Shown here: in pieces, positions 12,101-24,130 of the stretch | How positions within the stretch are numbered: the first letter of the stretch is position 1 | Layout: the number at the start of each line of letters is the position of its first letter | Notes under the pieces: generated by a model | Database searches by the model: none | Seen by the model: only the letters and a program-made list of their open reading frames with translations | Told to the model about the DNA's origin: nothing | Assembly: GCF_963678975.1 (NCBI RefSeq) | Contig: NC_089280.1 | Location: forward strand, 19,955,863 to 20,019,862 | Reading direction: 5' to 3' | From: Dysidea avara | Lineage: Eukaryota; Porifera; Demospongiae; Dictyoceratida; Dysideidae | DNA length: 64,000 bases | Translations under genes and position numbers: made by a program

Positions 12101-12746
12101 TTAGGATCTTGCAATACTGTAAAAACACTGGCCTATGTAAAGTTGTATTTACAATGCTTAAGCAAACTCAGGTAAATAGTTCATGATAAAACTATAACTA
12201 AAAGAATTTAAACACAGAACAGTTGACAGTTTAAACATAGTCAAACTTGGCTCTGTTTTCTTCTATTTTTTGATGTTGTCACTCAACTTTCAGGCATTTC
12301 TGTTGCAGTCTTTTTCTCCTATTAACTTGCTAGATGAATGCTGTAGTGACACTGACACTATATACTCAGATGGCAACACTTGATGCTAGTACCCATGCAC
12401 AGTTTGCCACTTGTTAGCTTACTTTCTGGACAAGACAAATGTCATAGGCGCATAGCAGCCACTTGATACACCAATGCCATGGTGTTGCGCTAACACCATT
12501 AACTTGAAGGTGAACCTCAAGCAGTCATTTACCGCTGTCTTTAACTGTTCCTTCACTTGCTTTGCTAGGGGAAATTTTCTGAAGTATTTAAAACCAGCCG
12601 ACATCAGTTTCTATCATACAAACAATAGTATATACTGCATATTAGGGATCATGGAGGTATGGATTTTTCTGGCAAATTCTCCTCTCAGCTTGGCTACCCA
12701 TAATAAATTACCTTATCCTGCAGCCTCAGTAAGTAAGTTTAATATT
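9121..12746. other. intergenic, repeats only
   Basis: No gene is recognised. The stretch contains a weak third copy of the flanking repeat (9790-10335), one degenerate 19-bp motif (10579-10595), one end of a Harbinger-type MITE at 10769 (TTAAGGCCACTCCAA, no partner end seen), the repeat at 11236-11464, and a short tandem of TGATCTTGATGTCAGTGT at 11702-11748. Confidence 0.55.
11236..11464 (+). repeat. dispersed repeat shared with 44775-45058
   Basis: Blocks including GTATAGATTGGCATTGTTA, a stretch beginning CTTCAAATTG with AAAATCCT, and the 3' end GTAGGTCAGGTCTAGAATCA recur in the same order at 44820-45056 inside an XAB2 intron. Only the second copy has a recognisable inverted left end. Confidence 0.65.
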
Positions 12747-12752
12747 TTTATT
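12747..12752 (-). promoter_or_regulatory. candidate polyadenylation signal for KDM8
   Basis: AATAAA on the minus strand, about 135 bp beyond the KDM8 stop codon. The position suits it, but it is a short motif in AT-rich DNA. Confidence 0.4.
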
Positions 12753-12885
12753 ATGTACTCTTGATATAACTAACAAAATAAAGTCAACTCACAACCTTAC
12801 TACAAGTGGATCAGTATATTACATGTATGCAGTAATGCATGTATCATACATATAATACATGATGTGGTTTATACTTCATGGTAGA

Positions 12886-15800
12886 CTATGACCACCACAT
12901 ACTGACAGAGAAACTGGTTTCAAGGGAGCGTACATAGTGCCAACACTTTGGTGGGATGTACAACATTTGTCCTGGTTGTAGGATACACTCCAGGCTAACT
13001 GCTTTGGTAAACTGAGGGAACTCTTGCAAATCAGGATTCTCCACATCCACCTATAAGACAACCATGAATGGATCTTAACTTATAGGATGATAATCTAGGC
13101 ACATACGATATTATGAAATATTCAATAGACATCATACCTGACTAGTATTGGACATGATGCCATCACGAGGATACAAATAACTGGACTGGTCAGCTGAGTA
13201 TAGTCTAATGTACTTTGACCCTACCACCTACAACAGATAACAACAGATGATACTCATTAGTACAATAGGCCAAGTGACTCACTAGTTTACATTACACAAT
13301 GCACACTGATGTCATTACAGATTATATTGCCAAACGAAGCAGTCGATACGAAAAACATTATAGCCAGGTGTGTGACATGCTCATACAGAGAGGGTAGACA
13401 GAAAGTTGGTGAAAAAGAATTACAGTAGTAAATCGCAATAGACAGTTCACAGAAACACTTCAACAATTTAACACATACTTGCTAGTCACTAGCTGACTGA
13501 TAAACTGTTAGACATAACCAAAATTTGTAGTAGAAAACTTTTTGTGTTGGTATTGTGGCTTCAAAGGTAGTGTATGATGTACATATCACAAGGACATACT
13601 ATATCATTGTACAATCTACAATTGTGTGTGACTAGTTGTACTTGTGAGAGAAGGTTGTGTTCAGGATCATAATGTAGTGGAGAGATAGTTCCTGCTGGTC
13701 CAAACCAAGCGTTAATCTTCACATCAGGATTATCACTACCATCTTCATCAGTTAGTGTAGTAAGACAACAATAGTCTGGAACTACTATGTCTTCTCTTAG
13801 TTGAGGTATCTTGAGGGGCAAATGGAAACACAAAATATAATATTACTGAACTGTAGTATCTGGTTGTTAAGTACATGTAGATATTAAGCGCATATTACCT
13901 GTTAAGCATATAGAGAGTCTACCCGTTAATCATGATCGATAAGCGCATGTGGACGAACATGAAGCTCCAACATGACATGGAGCTATACAAGAGAAGAAAT
14001 GCTAGACATTTGCCATTTGCTAATAGGTATAGCACAAAATTTCACGAAGTACAAAGCCAAAATATCTGCCTTTACTATACTTAACAATCAAAGTAGTCTT
14101 CTGTAGTATGCTCCACATGAAGGGTTCAGTGGACCCAAAATATTGGTACATATAATAACTGCAATTCATACCACCCCAAGAGAGTGAATCCATAATGAGG
14201 TTTTTTATTAGGCGTATGTGCTTAACAACTATACATGCTAATCACAATATTTTTTTGCGAACTTTTGTTAGATGTATGCACCTAACAACCAGACTCTACA
14301 GTATGAGCATAAGAGTGCATACACTAAGAAGAATAGTATGTAACAAAAACTAGCACAATGATGATTTTAAAATTGAAAAAGAATAACATGATTATTTCAA
14401 AACGGCAACAAGGTGATCTATTTACCTGATCAAATAATGTGTGTTGTGCCAGGTATCCTACTGGATCTCCAGGTGTCTGTAAAACAAAGAAACTGCAGTA
14501 AGGATCATTGAAATGAAAATACCCATACAGCATACAGTAACTAAACGTGTAAAGAGATATAATTCACCACAGCCTTAAAAGGAAGAAAATACTACTACGG
14601 ATACACTACTTACAGGATTGTCTATATACTTGTCAATGAAGCTAACAATAGTCATCAGTTGTTGAGACCAGTTATCATCAGTGTAACGTGAACCCAACTC
14701 CACTGGGACTGTTCTTGGACCAGCTATCTTCCTCAGGTACTCTATACTGATGAGGGAGAATATTATTATATCAAGTGGATAATATTATTTTTATAACTGT
14801 TAACAGTTTGTAATCATATACAGCCTGTAAAAACACATTAAGCTAAGTTCATCTTTGATCAAATCAACACCTCTATTACAGTAGTACAAAAAATTAGAAA
14901 TGTAGGGATCATAGAAATAATATCACCTGTATCTGCAGCTATACTAGTGGACATTTAATTCCTATAAATAGACTGAAACAGGGATAAAATGTCCGATAGC
15001 ATAACTGCAGATACAGATGACCTCCCTTGTTTCACTGCTTGATCCCTATATACTCAAATATAAAATTGTAATTTTACGTTGCACTTATTATCTTACTTGT
15101 CTTGTAATAACATAATTCATTAGCTACTGGTGAACCATCACATACCATATCAAAAGGAAAGAATGTTAGGCCAAGAGTTCATAATGTAAAGAGAGAGGAA
15201 AGTGTCATACTCCAGTATAGCCTGTATAAACTATATTTTGAAGATATGATATATCTATAGTCACTTTCAATGTGTTAGTTGGTCAGGTCTCTACGTACGA
15301 GTGCTATATGAAAAATAAAGCACAAGGGGCGCGGCTGAGTGTTTTATTTTCATATAGCACAAGCAAGGCTATGCTTTAAATGATTTATGGAACTTTCTAG
15401 TCGTGTAGCTTCACCATACACTAGGACTCGTAATTAACATGCGTTGCACGAACTATTAGCAGCCTGAATGCACACAAACTAGTTTAACAAAGTAACACAC
15501 GTGCAGTTCACCATAGTTTGGCATGGAAGACATTCATCGCGTATTTTGGCAGGTTTTGCTCGCAACCCACAATCGATTCTATTGTGAGTCACATGGCAAA
15601 ATATTTTCGTGATATCTCCAGGACTTGCCCATTTACATTAACAAATGTAACAGCAACATTACCTTCTCCCACCCATCATCGAAGCATTTAGGTATGTCTA
15701 TAAAAGCAATCCAGTGGTAGAACTTGTATTGGCTGGGGTGATTGATCACTCAGTGCGGCGAGGCTATCAGCCTTCACCGGTGTGGGTGATTAGTCGTAAT

Positions 15801-17281
15801 GGCATGAGCCCCAAAGGCTATTAGCCTGCACTAAGGCACGTGGGCAACTGTGCTTTACTGCTCACAAAGAGTGCTTTATTGCACTGCAAAGAGTGCTTTA
15901 TTGAACGAATAAAGCACTCTTTGCGGTGCAATAAAGCACTCTTTGTGGTCATGAAACACTGTTGGCTGGCTGAGAGTGTACTTTGTGAAATTTAAAGTAA
16001 ACCTTTTCCTTTGATCTCGTCCACACAAAGTTCTATAATCTACATTAAGTTTCGAGACCCTTGTAGTTATGGCTTCAATAAGCAGTCCACTGATGACAAT
16101 GTCAACACTCCTTAACACTGTATGTGTTGACATGATATCCTAAAGAAATCAAAGTTTTACTGTATTACTTCAAAATACCCATTTGTACAGGCTATACTGA
16201 AGTAGGACACTCTCCTCTCTTTTTATATTACCAACTCTTGGTTAACATATTATTAATTGCACAACTGAATGCGTGCCCCAACTATCAAACACCGAAATGC
16301 TAAAAGGTACATCTCAGGTTGAAGCAGTCAGTGAAGTCAATCAGTTCGTCAGATAGTAGAAAATTTAGTTTTAAAAGTTTGGCAGGGAATTCTACAGGAA
16401 GTAACCGGGAATGCTCTAAATTGGTATGTCTCTGGTGAAAATTTCATACACATGCTCCAGAAACTTACCATAGCTAGTTACAATGGCTTGAAATCTTTAA
16501 CACTGTTTACCTCACAACACCACTACTGATGTACAATTTTAAAAATCCACATTTTCAAAAATCTAGTCACAATTATAGTCAGTTACCTCCATTTGGTAGA
16601 TGCAGGCCAGTGGTCCATACAGTCCAATAGTATCACAGGATGATGTTTTGTCATGTAATTTAATAGGAAATCATTAAGTGATGGTGACCTGACCTTCTCA
16701 ATTATATTATTAACTGATACAACATCTCTGCTGTCATGTGAGTCTAGTCTAGGTCTTTTAGCCTGACCACTATCATCTTCTCTGCTCTGGTCTATATCAA
16801 GTGTTTGTAGACTCTGTTTTTTGTCAGCTGAAGATGTACTAGTACTATTATTATTATTGAAGGATATTTCACTACTAACTACAGTTGCTAGTTCTTGTAT
16901 ACAATTGTCAAGTATAGGACAACCCATGAGGATTGCCTTATCCAATTCCAACATGGCCTGGGTTAAATTTCCATCACTAACGTGACACAGTGATATTAGT
17001 AATGAGGAATGTGAATACAGACACCTCCATATTACTGGTACATCCTTCCAGTCACCAGTGTGCAACTGTTCCCATACAATATCTTGTATGATTGATAATT
17101 GTGGCATTGCTGTGGTGAACTGTTTCACTAGACATGATGACCAGCCAGTCTGTAGTTTGGTCATTATAGTGTCGGCATATGCATGAGTGAAGTTATTGTC
17201 AATATCTGACAAAGTTTGTTGGATGACACCAGACTTGTTCCATTGCTCCAAAATCTTATCAACATGTTCCCTGGTGGCCAT
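12886..17281 (-). CDS. KDM8: JmjC domain-containing protein 5 / KDM8-like 2-oxoglutarate oxygenase
   Basis: Coding exons in transcript order are 17281-16587, 14746-14614, 14476-14426, 13809-13642, 13227-13138 and 13050-12886. All introns are GT-AG and phases join cleanly to about 433 residues, against 416 in human KDM8. The first exon encodes the helical N-terminal region and a charged linker with KRPR (possible nuclear signal), ending in HWPASTKW before the JmjC core. The core holds [43 protein letters not shown] and [19 protein letters not shown] at the C-terminus. The Fe(II) triad is predicted as H339, D341 (HYD) and H417, and the 2-oxoglutarate lysine lies in GSKYIRLYS; all are present. 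The family are nuclear Fe(II)/2OG enzymes, with arginyl hydroxylase and disputed demethylase or protease activity. The start is the ATG at 17279-17281. Intron 1 (1.84 kb) carries hairpin repeats. Confidence 0.93.
15301..15360. repeat. hairpin in KDM8 intron 1
   Basis: GTGCTATATGAAAA at the left pairs with TTTTCATATAGCAC at the right. The stem is about 22 bp and contains AATAAAGCAC, with a GC-rich loop of about 15 bp. The same AATAAAGCAC word builds the larger hairpin at 15864-15945. Confidence 0.75.
15864..15945. repeat. 38-bp-stem hairpin in KDM8 intron 1
   Basis: Two direct copies of CAAAGAGTGCTTTATT are followed, after a 5-bp loop, by two inverted copies, giving an almost perfect stem of about 38 bp with one mismatch. 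It probably belongs to a foldback repeat together with 15301-15360. Transcribed with the KDM8 pre-mRNA, it would form a long RNA hairpin. Confidence 0.85.
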
Positions 17282-17579
17282 AAAGAAAAGGTAATCCCTA
17301 CAAGGGCATATATAGACAATATATCACCCAATACATAACATGTCCCATTAGAGGTTAAATTAGTATGTCACTTTTACCATCACTTAGTTTTAAATACGTG
17401 TATTTCATAATGACTACAGCTTTATTACAAAGGATTAATGGACACGTTGTAATATCAGAAACACACAGCAGTGTTGTATGTGGACAAAGAAGATGGCATG
17501 CCACTCCACTGTGTTACTAACAAGAACAATAACTTGATTTTTATGCATACATAGCTCCATGTCACCACTGAAAATTGCT

Positions 17580-18720
17580 TCCTTGAAACTACAAACAATA
17601 TTTTGATGACTCAACTATCATTTAATGATGAAGACAGTTACAATTATGCAATAGCAGTATATAAGTTTAGGAAGCTGCACCTGTAGCCTCAGGATAAGGA
17701 ATCATGTGATGAGGAACGAGTGGGATTGTGTTCCCGTGTAAGTGTTGGCAGCTGTCCTCCTCCAAGAGTGAAGGGCGCCGACTCAATGAAGTGTCAATGA
17801 GCTTCAGGCCGAGGGTGGCTGGTTTAAAGGTCAAGCCAGCCCACCCAACATATTTGTGAGCCATATGCAATAAAGCCTGCAACTGTTGTGATGTGCTCAA
17901 AGCTTTTGAAGGATGCTCCTAGCATACTTTTCTTTTTCAATCCTGTTTGCACGACACTCAAAGAGGGAACAGGAAAATTCACATTGCATGGCTGGACCTG
18001 AAAAATGCATTTGGGTTAGTGCCAACTAGCATCTCCTGCGATCAACAGAAGCTTAAATAGAACAACATTATACCAACTTGATTGTGCAGGTAAAGAATAG
18101 GGAAACATCATATGAATGACATATATTGTGAGAAAGCAAGGATGTTCGCTCAGCACAACTCTGTTTGACCTAGCACTAAAGCAGTTGATAGACAGTGTCA
18201 ACAAGGATGGCTATAACTTCACCCAAGATGAAGTATCACCCAAAATGAAGTAGCTGTGCTGGCATATGCAGACGGCCTCTGTATTATAGCAGAAACCCCC
18301 AAACACCTACAAGAGATGCTTGACTGGGCACAATACTTTGCAGTCTGTCCCACGACACTTTATGGAATGAATACCCCTCACAAGTTTGTGAAGCCAAAGA
18401 TAGGTTAAGTCTTAAGGATCATGCTGCCAACAAAAGGGTGGGCCCAGAATATTGACAACTGGCATGGCTAAGAAGGCATTTCAGTTTCCTAGAAGGACTA
18501 ACACACCTTACTTTTACACAATTGAAGAGCAGGAGGCCTGGGGTTGCCAAACATTGAGGATGAGCTCGATGTTGCCTGGGCTCCACAAGTTTTCAAATAT
18601 CTTGTTAGTAAGGACTAAACAGTTGTGGCTATGGTTACACACAGAATAAGTGACACCAGAGGCCAGAACCAACACAAGAAGTCCTTGGTACGCACTGCTA
18701 AGGAAACATTGTTAGATTAA
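17580..18720. mobile_element. R2/NeSL-like LINE fragments, first unit
   Basis: On the plus strand at 17960-18380 there are broken reverse transcriptase motifs: IAWLDLKNAFGLVP-like sequence (motif A), an LALKQLIDSVNKDGYNFTQD segment, and a damaged YADD box. Later code near 18470-18620 continues as AWLRRHFSFLEGLTHLTF. On the minus strand at 17667-17900 a different copy reads WAGLTFKPATLGLKL, the segment after the YADD box in such elements. The block 17580-18200 is duplicated at 20360-21080. Many stops; no active element. Confidence 0.65.
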
Positions 18721-19499
18721 ACAACTTACGACAAATCACAAAGTTTTTAAACCCAGGTGTGCGCTTTGGCCGGCTGTGGGTGCACACCTGGTTTACTGAA
18801 ATTGTTTTCTGAAAGTGTGTGTGTGTGTTTGTCTCCGTTGAGTAAAACCATTAAATGGTAAAAGCAGCCTGTATGCAAGAAGTAAAAAGCTAAATGAAGT
18901 CTATATTAAACTTTTGTAAAGGTTAACTGTGATTTCTTTTCGGTGGTCTCCTTAGGTGTGGCGGTGACTCTCTACAGGCTTTGTGAACTACCTTCCCTCT
19001 GATGTATGACTGAAGAACAATGGTACAGGCCTCATAGACTAGCTGGAATAGCCTAGATATCACTTTGAATTGAAGGGGGATTCCCGGTAGTTATGTGAAT
19101 AAAATTTAAAGGCAGTTTGTAACTCTGTCAAAAGAAATTGCACGATAGACAAACTATAAAACAATTAAGAAGATACATACCTCTGTGCATAATAATTTCA
19201 GTCATTGTTGTACCTAAAAGTATTCACCAGAACATTTTTGTACCCAAAACTTGTTTATTTACAAATTGCTACTTTGATGTGTGAGAATATTATGTTATCC
19301 ATCCATGTAGGTAAACAATGATAACTCAGAACAGAGTGTATCCACCATACATGATTGTGTAAATCTGTCAACTTTGGATTTTCAAATGATATAATGTGTC
19401 ACTAACTTTCATGGCAGTCAATTTGCGAGTAGTGGTCAGAGAGTACTATAGTTATGTTGTGCCTCATTGTAGTCATGTATTTACCAGTTGTGCCGAATG

Positions 19500-20126
19500 C
19501 TCACCCAGACTGGGAGGAACATCAGATTAGTCATGATTTCCAAATCATTGCACAGTTTAGTGAGAGGGTGTTACCATAGACTAGGTGTAAAATTACTTTC
19601 ACAGATGAGGAGGTCAAATTAAAAGTTGCACCATCACTTAAGAGAAAACCATGACTGCATCCCCCATTACTACAGGACCAGTGGCTTGCTGAGTCGCTGA
19701 CTAAGTTTCCCGACCAGTAGAAAAGCTTTAGTTCAGCAGCAAAACACCCTGGCAGTAACAGCTGGATCTCAGATGGCAAATACATTTTCTTCTCAGAGTA
19801 CTGCTTTCCCAATTTAACCTTCTCTCAACTTGTACAGTGCTCAAACGGTTCAAGCAACTTCGAGGTACCATCAACTGCAGACGGTATGGGGGTCACCTAG
19901 AAACACTGACCAACGCACCATTCAATGGGGTTTATCTGAACCCGATATGGAGATGATTTCAAACGGTGAAGACAAGCAATTCCTAGATATGGGAGTAGTT
20001 TTCTTAGAGCAACAAGTCCTGGGTGACCCAGAGCATATTTGGTTGCAGTCAACCAGAAGGTTATTGTGGTTGGAACTTGGAAGCAGAACAGGTAAAAGGT
20101 GGTGCAGTGATGTTAATGCCCTATGA
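19500..20126 (+). mobile_element. LINE 3' coding fragment
   Basis: Translation on the plus strand contains a degenerate CCHC-type cluster (NCRRYGGHLETLTN), then FLDMGVVFLEQQVLGDPEH. These match the corresponding region of the fragment at 38.1-38.3 kb (CCGSHPETLLHVLSHC, then DMGDVFLEQQIPGDPEH). This is the region between reverse transcriptase and endonuclease in RLE-type LINEs. 19690-20024 is repeated almost exactly at 21735-22063. Confidence 0.6.
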
Positions 20127-20359
20127 ATCGATGAATTTATGTAGGTTTCTGTTTCCCTAGAATTCTATTTACAGGTGAAAAAGTTGTGAGATGCAAGGTG
20201 GTTGCCAAGAAATGGCTGTAGAATGTTTTATTGCTAGAATCTTCCACTAAAACTACTCTAAACAGTCTATTATTTTATTAACTGTCCCACTAGGACCTAC
20301 ATAGAAAGCCAGTGATATTGATAAACTAGCCAGCATAGATAAGTTATATAAACTAGCTA

Positions 20360-21443
20360 AAGATTCAACTATTATTTAATAATGATGTTTACAAAGTATG
20401 CAATGACAGTATATAAGTTTAGGAAGCTGCACCTGTAGCCTCAGGATAAGGAGTCATGTGATGAGGAATGAGTGGGATTGTCCCCATGTAAGCGTTGGCA
20501 GCTGTTCTCCTCCAAGAGTGAAGGGTGCCGACTCAACGAAGTGTCACTGGGCTTCAGGCTGAGGGTGACACATTTGACTGGTTAAAGGTCAAGCCAGCCT
20601 ACCCAGCATATTTGTGAGCCATATGTAATAAGGCCTGCAACTGTTGTGATGGCTCTATGACTAGGTGCAACATAGGCTAGGATGGTAACTCTTCTATCCC
20701 AATCAAAGTTGCAGAGCTTTGTTCCCTATTAGACTCCTTCAAGTCACAGAAAAATAAAATGTAATAACTAGAGACCAACTTGCCTACACAGCACTATATA
20801 TAAACTTTGTACTGCCTGTATTGCAAAGAGGATCACATCCTGGGCTATAAAAATGGGAAGTGGATGCCATCAGCTATGTCCAAAAACGTTTGAAGGATGC
20901 TCCAAGCATACTTTTCTTCTTCAATCCTGTATGCAAGACACTCAAAGAAAGATAGGAAAATTTACATTGTATGGCTGGACCGAAAAAATGCATTTGGGGT
21001 AGTGCCAACTTGCCGTCTTCTGTGATCAATAGAAGAGCTGGGCTTAAATGGAATGACATTACACTAACTCAACTATGCAGGTAAGAATAGGGAAACATCA
21101 TACGAATGGCATACATTGTGAGAAAGGGGTAAAGCAAGGATGTCCGCTCAGCCCAATTCTGCTTGACCTAAAACTAGAACAGTTGATACACAGTGTCAAC
21201 AAGGAGGGCTATAACTTCACCCAAGGTGAAGTAGCTGTGCTGGCATATGCAGGTGACCTCTGCTTTATAGCAGATACCCCCAACCACCTACAAGAGATGC
21301 TTGACTGGGCACAAGAGTTTGCAATCTGGACAGGGCTGCAGTTCAAGGCATCCAAATGCACAACCTCAAGTATAAACTGTGCCCCACGACACTTTGTGGA
21401 AAACAACCATTTTCACATTAGGGTGATGGGTTGCCCACTATGA
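20360..21443 (+). mobile_element. LINE reverse transcriptase fragment, second unit
   Basis: The best-preserved reverse transcriptase piece lies at 21075-21443: MQVRIGKHHTNGIHCEKGVK, then QGCPLSPILLDLKLEQLIHS, then VAVLAYAGDLCFIADT (YADD changed to YAGD), then WTGLQFKASKC. The GVKQGCPLSPILF-type motif is characteristic of R2/NeSL/CRE-group LINEs. Upstream, 20780-21000 carries an out-of-frame remnant of the finger and motif A region. The segment duplicates 17580-18200. Confidence 0.7.
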
Positions 21444-21640
21444 GGATCATTAGCACTATTTGGGATGCCAACTTGGTGTTGGTGCCAGTGTCGCTGGGTT
21501 TCCAGCTGAGAGTGGCACGTTTGGCTGGTTTAAAGGTCAAGCCAGCCCACCCAATGAGCCATATGCAAAAGGGTCTGCAACTTGACAAAAAGCAAGTTGT
21601 CTGCATAGGCTAGGATGGTAACTTCAGCCTGTAGAGCTTT
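21418..21640 (-). pseudogene. antisense LINE reverse transcriptase fragment
   Basis: The minus strand reads VTILAYADN at about 21600-21626 (a YADD-type box), followed by LLHM-type code in shifted frame and GWAGLTFKPAKRATLSWKPS. It is a related but distinct LINE copy in the opposite orientation to the one that ends at 21443, so two elements meet head to tail here. Sister pieces lie on the minus strand at 17667-17900 and 20410-20690. Confidence 0.6.
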
Positions 21641-21734
21641 GGTCTCTATTTGACTCCTTCAAGTCATGGAACAGTGCAACAAGAGGACACAGAACAAGAC
21701 AGTGGCAAACTAGGAGGAGAGGAAACAACAGGAG

Positions 21735-22063
21735 ATGAGTCGCTGACTAAGTTTCCCGACCAGTAGAAAAGCTTTAGTTCAGCAGCAAAACACCCTGGCA
21801 GTAACAGCTGGATCTCAGATGGCAAATACATTTTCTTCTCAGAGTACTGCTTTCCCAATTTAACCTTCTCTCAACTTGTACAGTGCTCAAACGGTTCAAG
21901 CAACTTCGAGGTACCATCAACTGCGGACGGTATGGGGGTCACCTAGAAACACTGACCAACGCACCATTCAATGGGGTTTATCTGAACCCGATATGGAGAT
22001 GATTTCAAACGGTGAAGACAAGCAATTCCTAGAGATATGGGAGTAGTTTTCTTAGAGCAACAA
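21735..22063 (+). repeat. near-identical duplicate of 19690-20024
   Basis: From GAGTCGCTGACTAAGTTTCC to CTTAGAGCAACAAGTCCT the two stretches are almost base-identical. The few differences include a 3-bp GAG insertion near 22031 and one A/G change near 21926. This near-identity contrasts with the strong divergence of neighbouring LINE pieces and indicates a recent local duplication. Confidence 0.85.
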
Positions 22064-22146
22064 GTCCTCACAGAGACACGGACAATACGAAGGAAAGAAG
22101 AGACTTCAGTTATAGATAGAGAGAGACAACCGTAACTCAGGTATGA

Positions 22147-23200
22147 ATGACAGTAGACCAGCTGTACAAACAGCAAACAGATAGGATTGACAATAGGGGT
22201 GATGGTAGGACAGATACTGATGAAACACCAGGTAGCAGAATATCTGGACAACAGCGCTACATCCAACAGATCAAACAGCTACAGGTCCAGTATCGACAGA
22301 ATGCTAAGAACTGCATCGAAGAGAGGGAAGTTTTCAAGATACCTCTTGACCAATTTCACCACCAGATGGCAATGCGGACACTCACAAAGAAGGAGACCAA
22401 CCAGGAGGCCTGACAGGGAAGTAATCTCACAGGTAAGACGGTTGCTGGCCAGGTCTGCACCTGGCCCAGATGGGTTAACCTATCAGAACTGGAAGGCCCT
22501 GGACTCAAAAGCAGGACTACGGACACTAATACTCAATGTGTGTAGAAAAGCCAAGAAGATACCAGACAGCTGGAAGACAGTACAACAGTACTGGCTTAAA
22601 AGAACAAATGATTTGCCTACAGAACACCATATACAAACTTTGTGCTGCCTGTATTACAAAGAGGATCACATCTTGGGCTATAGAAGTGCGGAAGTGGATG
22701 CCATCAGCTATGCCCAAAAACTTTTGAAGGATGCTCCAAGCATACTTTTCTTCTTCAATCCTGTATGCAAGACAATTGAAGAAGGCGTAAGAAAATTTAC
22801 ATTGCATGGCTGGACGTGGAAAATGCATTAGGGTTGTCAACTAGCTATCTCCTGCAATCAACAGAAGAATTGAGCTTACATTACACCAACTGACTATGCA
22901 GGTAAGGATAGGGTAACACCACACAAATGACATTGGGTGATCACTCAGCCCAATTCTGTTTGACCAGGCACTAGAACAATTGATAGGCAGTGTCAACAGA
23001 GAGAGCTACAACTCCATTCAAGGTGTAGTAGCTGTACAGGCATATGTAGATGACCTCTGCTTCATAGCAGAAAGTCCCAAGTGCTTATAAGAAATTCTTG
23101 ACTGTGCACAATAGTTGCAGGACTGCAGTTTAAGGCATTTAAATGTGTAACCCAAAGTGTAAACAGCCATGCCTTACAACACATTGTGGAAAACAACTTT
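22147..23200 (+). mobile_element. LINE fragment with RT N-terminal motifs, third unit
   Basis: The frame at 22187-22831 contains RRLLARSAPGPDGLTYQNWK, the start of the reverse transcriptase domain in R2/NeSL-group elements (GPDG block), followed by ILNVCRKAKKIPDSWKTVQQ. Shifted frames continue with ICLQNTIYKLCAACITKRIT and a damaged motif A (IAWLDVENAL-like). Near 23030-23060 a degenerate YADD box reads AYVDDLCFIAES. Multiple frameshifts; no intact protein. Confidence 0.65.
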
Positions 23201-23699
23201 CATTTCAATAGCAAGGAGTTATCCACCCTGAATTATGAATGTCACTTACCGTTACCTGGGATACCCATTAGCAGAAATGCAGTGACTACTCTATTAGGGA
23301 GTTTTGTCGTAATTCAACTTGCATCTCCAGTATAGTTGTAGATCTAACTTCAGTATACAGTGGATCCTTGAGTGGTGGTTCATTATGGTATGTCTGCTTA
23401 ATTAAATCCTTAGAAATGCTAAGCGTGTTCATATGGCTTTCGGCGACAATCGTGGTCATGTGTGGTAAATACCTATCGCCCAAAGATTTTCTTAACGTGA
23501 TTCATACCACCAATGAATTTATTACCACTTATGATGCATTTTGTAGTCTTCTAATGGATCATGGTATAGTAAGCTACTGTAGCATGATCGTTTACCTTCA
23601 ATTAACTGAAATCCACAAAATTACTATAATAAAACTATCTAATAGAGCGTTCAAGTTTGACCGAATTTCTGCTAATGCAACTTAGATACAACCCCAGGG

Positions 23700-24130
23700 C
23701 TGAAGCGATATACTATAACAGGAGAGCAGTAGCTGAAAGAAACCAGGCAATTTTGATAGCCTTCTCATGAATTGGCAAAAACTGAATGCCCTACACTGAT
23801 TCATGAAGCCGAAACTAGACTACCTTACAGACCATGCTGCCCATGAAAGGGGCCACGAATCTAGACAATCAAGTATGAATTAGGTTTCCTAGAATGACTA
23901 GCATGCCTTACTTTTACACCTACTGGTGAGATGGTGGTCTTCGGTTACCTTAGAATCAGAACATTTATCAGGCCTCAACTATTTCTGTAAGCAAGACATC
24001 TACACTGGCTCAGTTGAACAGTACGGGGATGCACTGGTGACATTACCTATGAAAAAGGAGTAAAGGAAAAAGTTCGCTCAGTCCCACTCTGGCAACTAGT
24101 GAGAGCTTGAGCTTGGGATGCAAAAACTGG
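23700..24130 (+). mobile_element. LINE downstream fragment
   Basis: Blocks around 23810-23920 (CATGAAGCCGAAACTAGACT, then CCTTACAGACCATGCTGCC, then TTTCCTAGAATGACTAGCAT) match 18395-18510 in order. The piece is therefore the post-RT segment of the same LINE family. It is heavily decayed. Confidence 0.5.

Noticed and set aside
12419-12764. Frames of 61 and 96 codons near 12.5 kb as a small gene
   Set aside because: They are on opposite strands over the same bases, with no domain, splice support or conserved motif.
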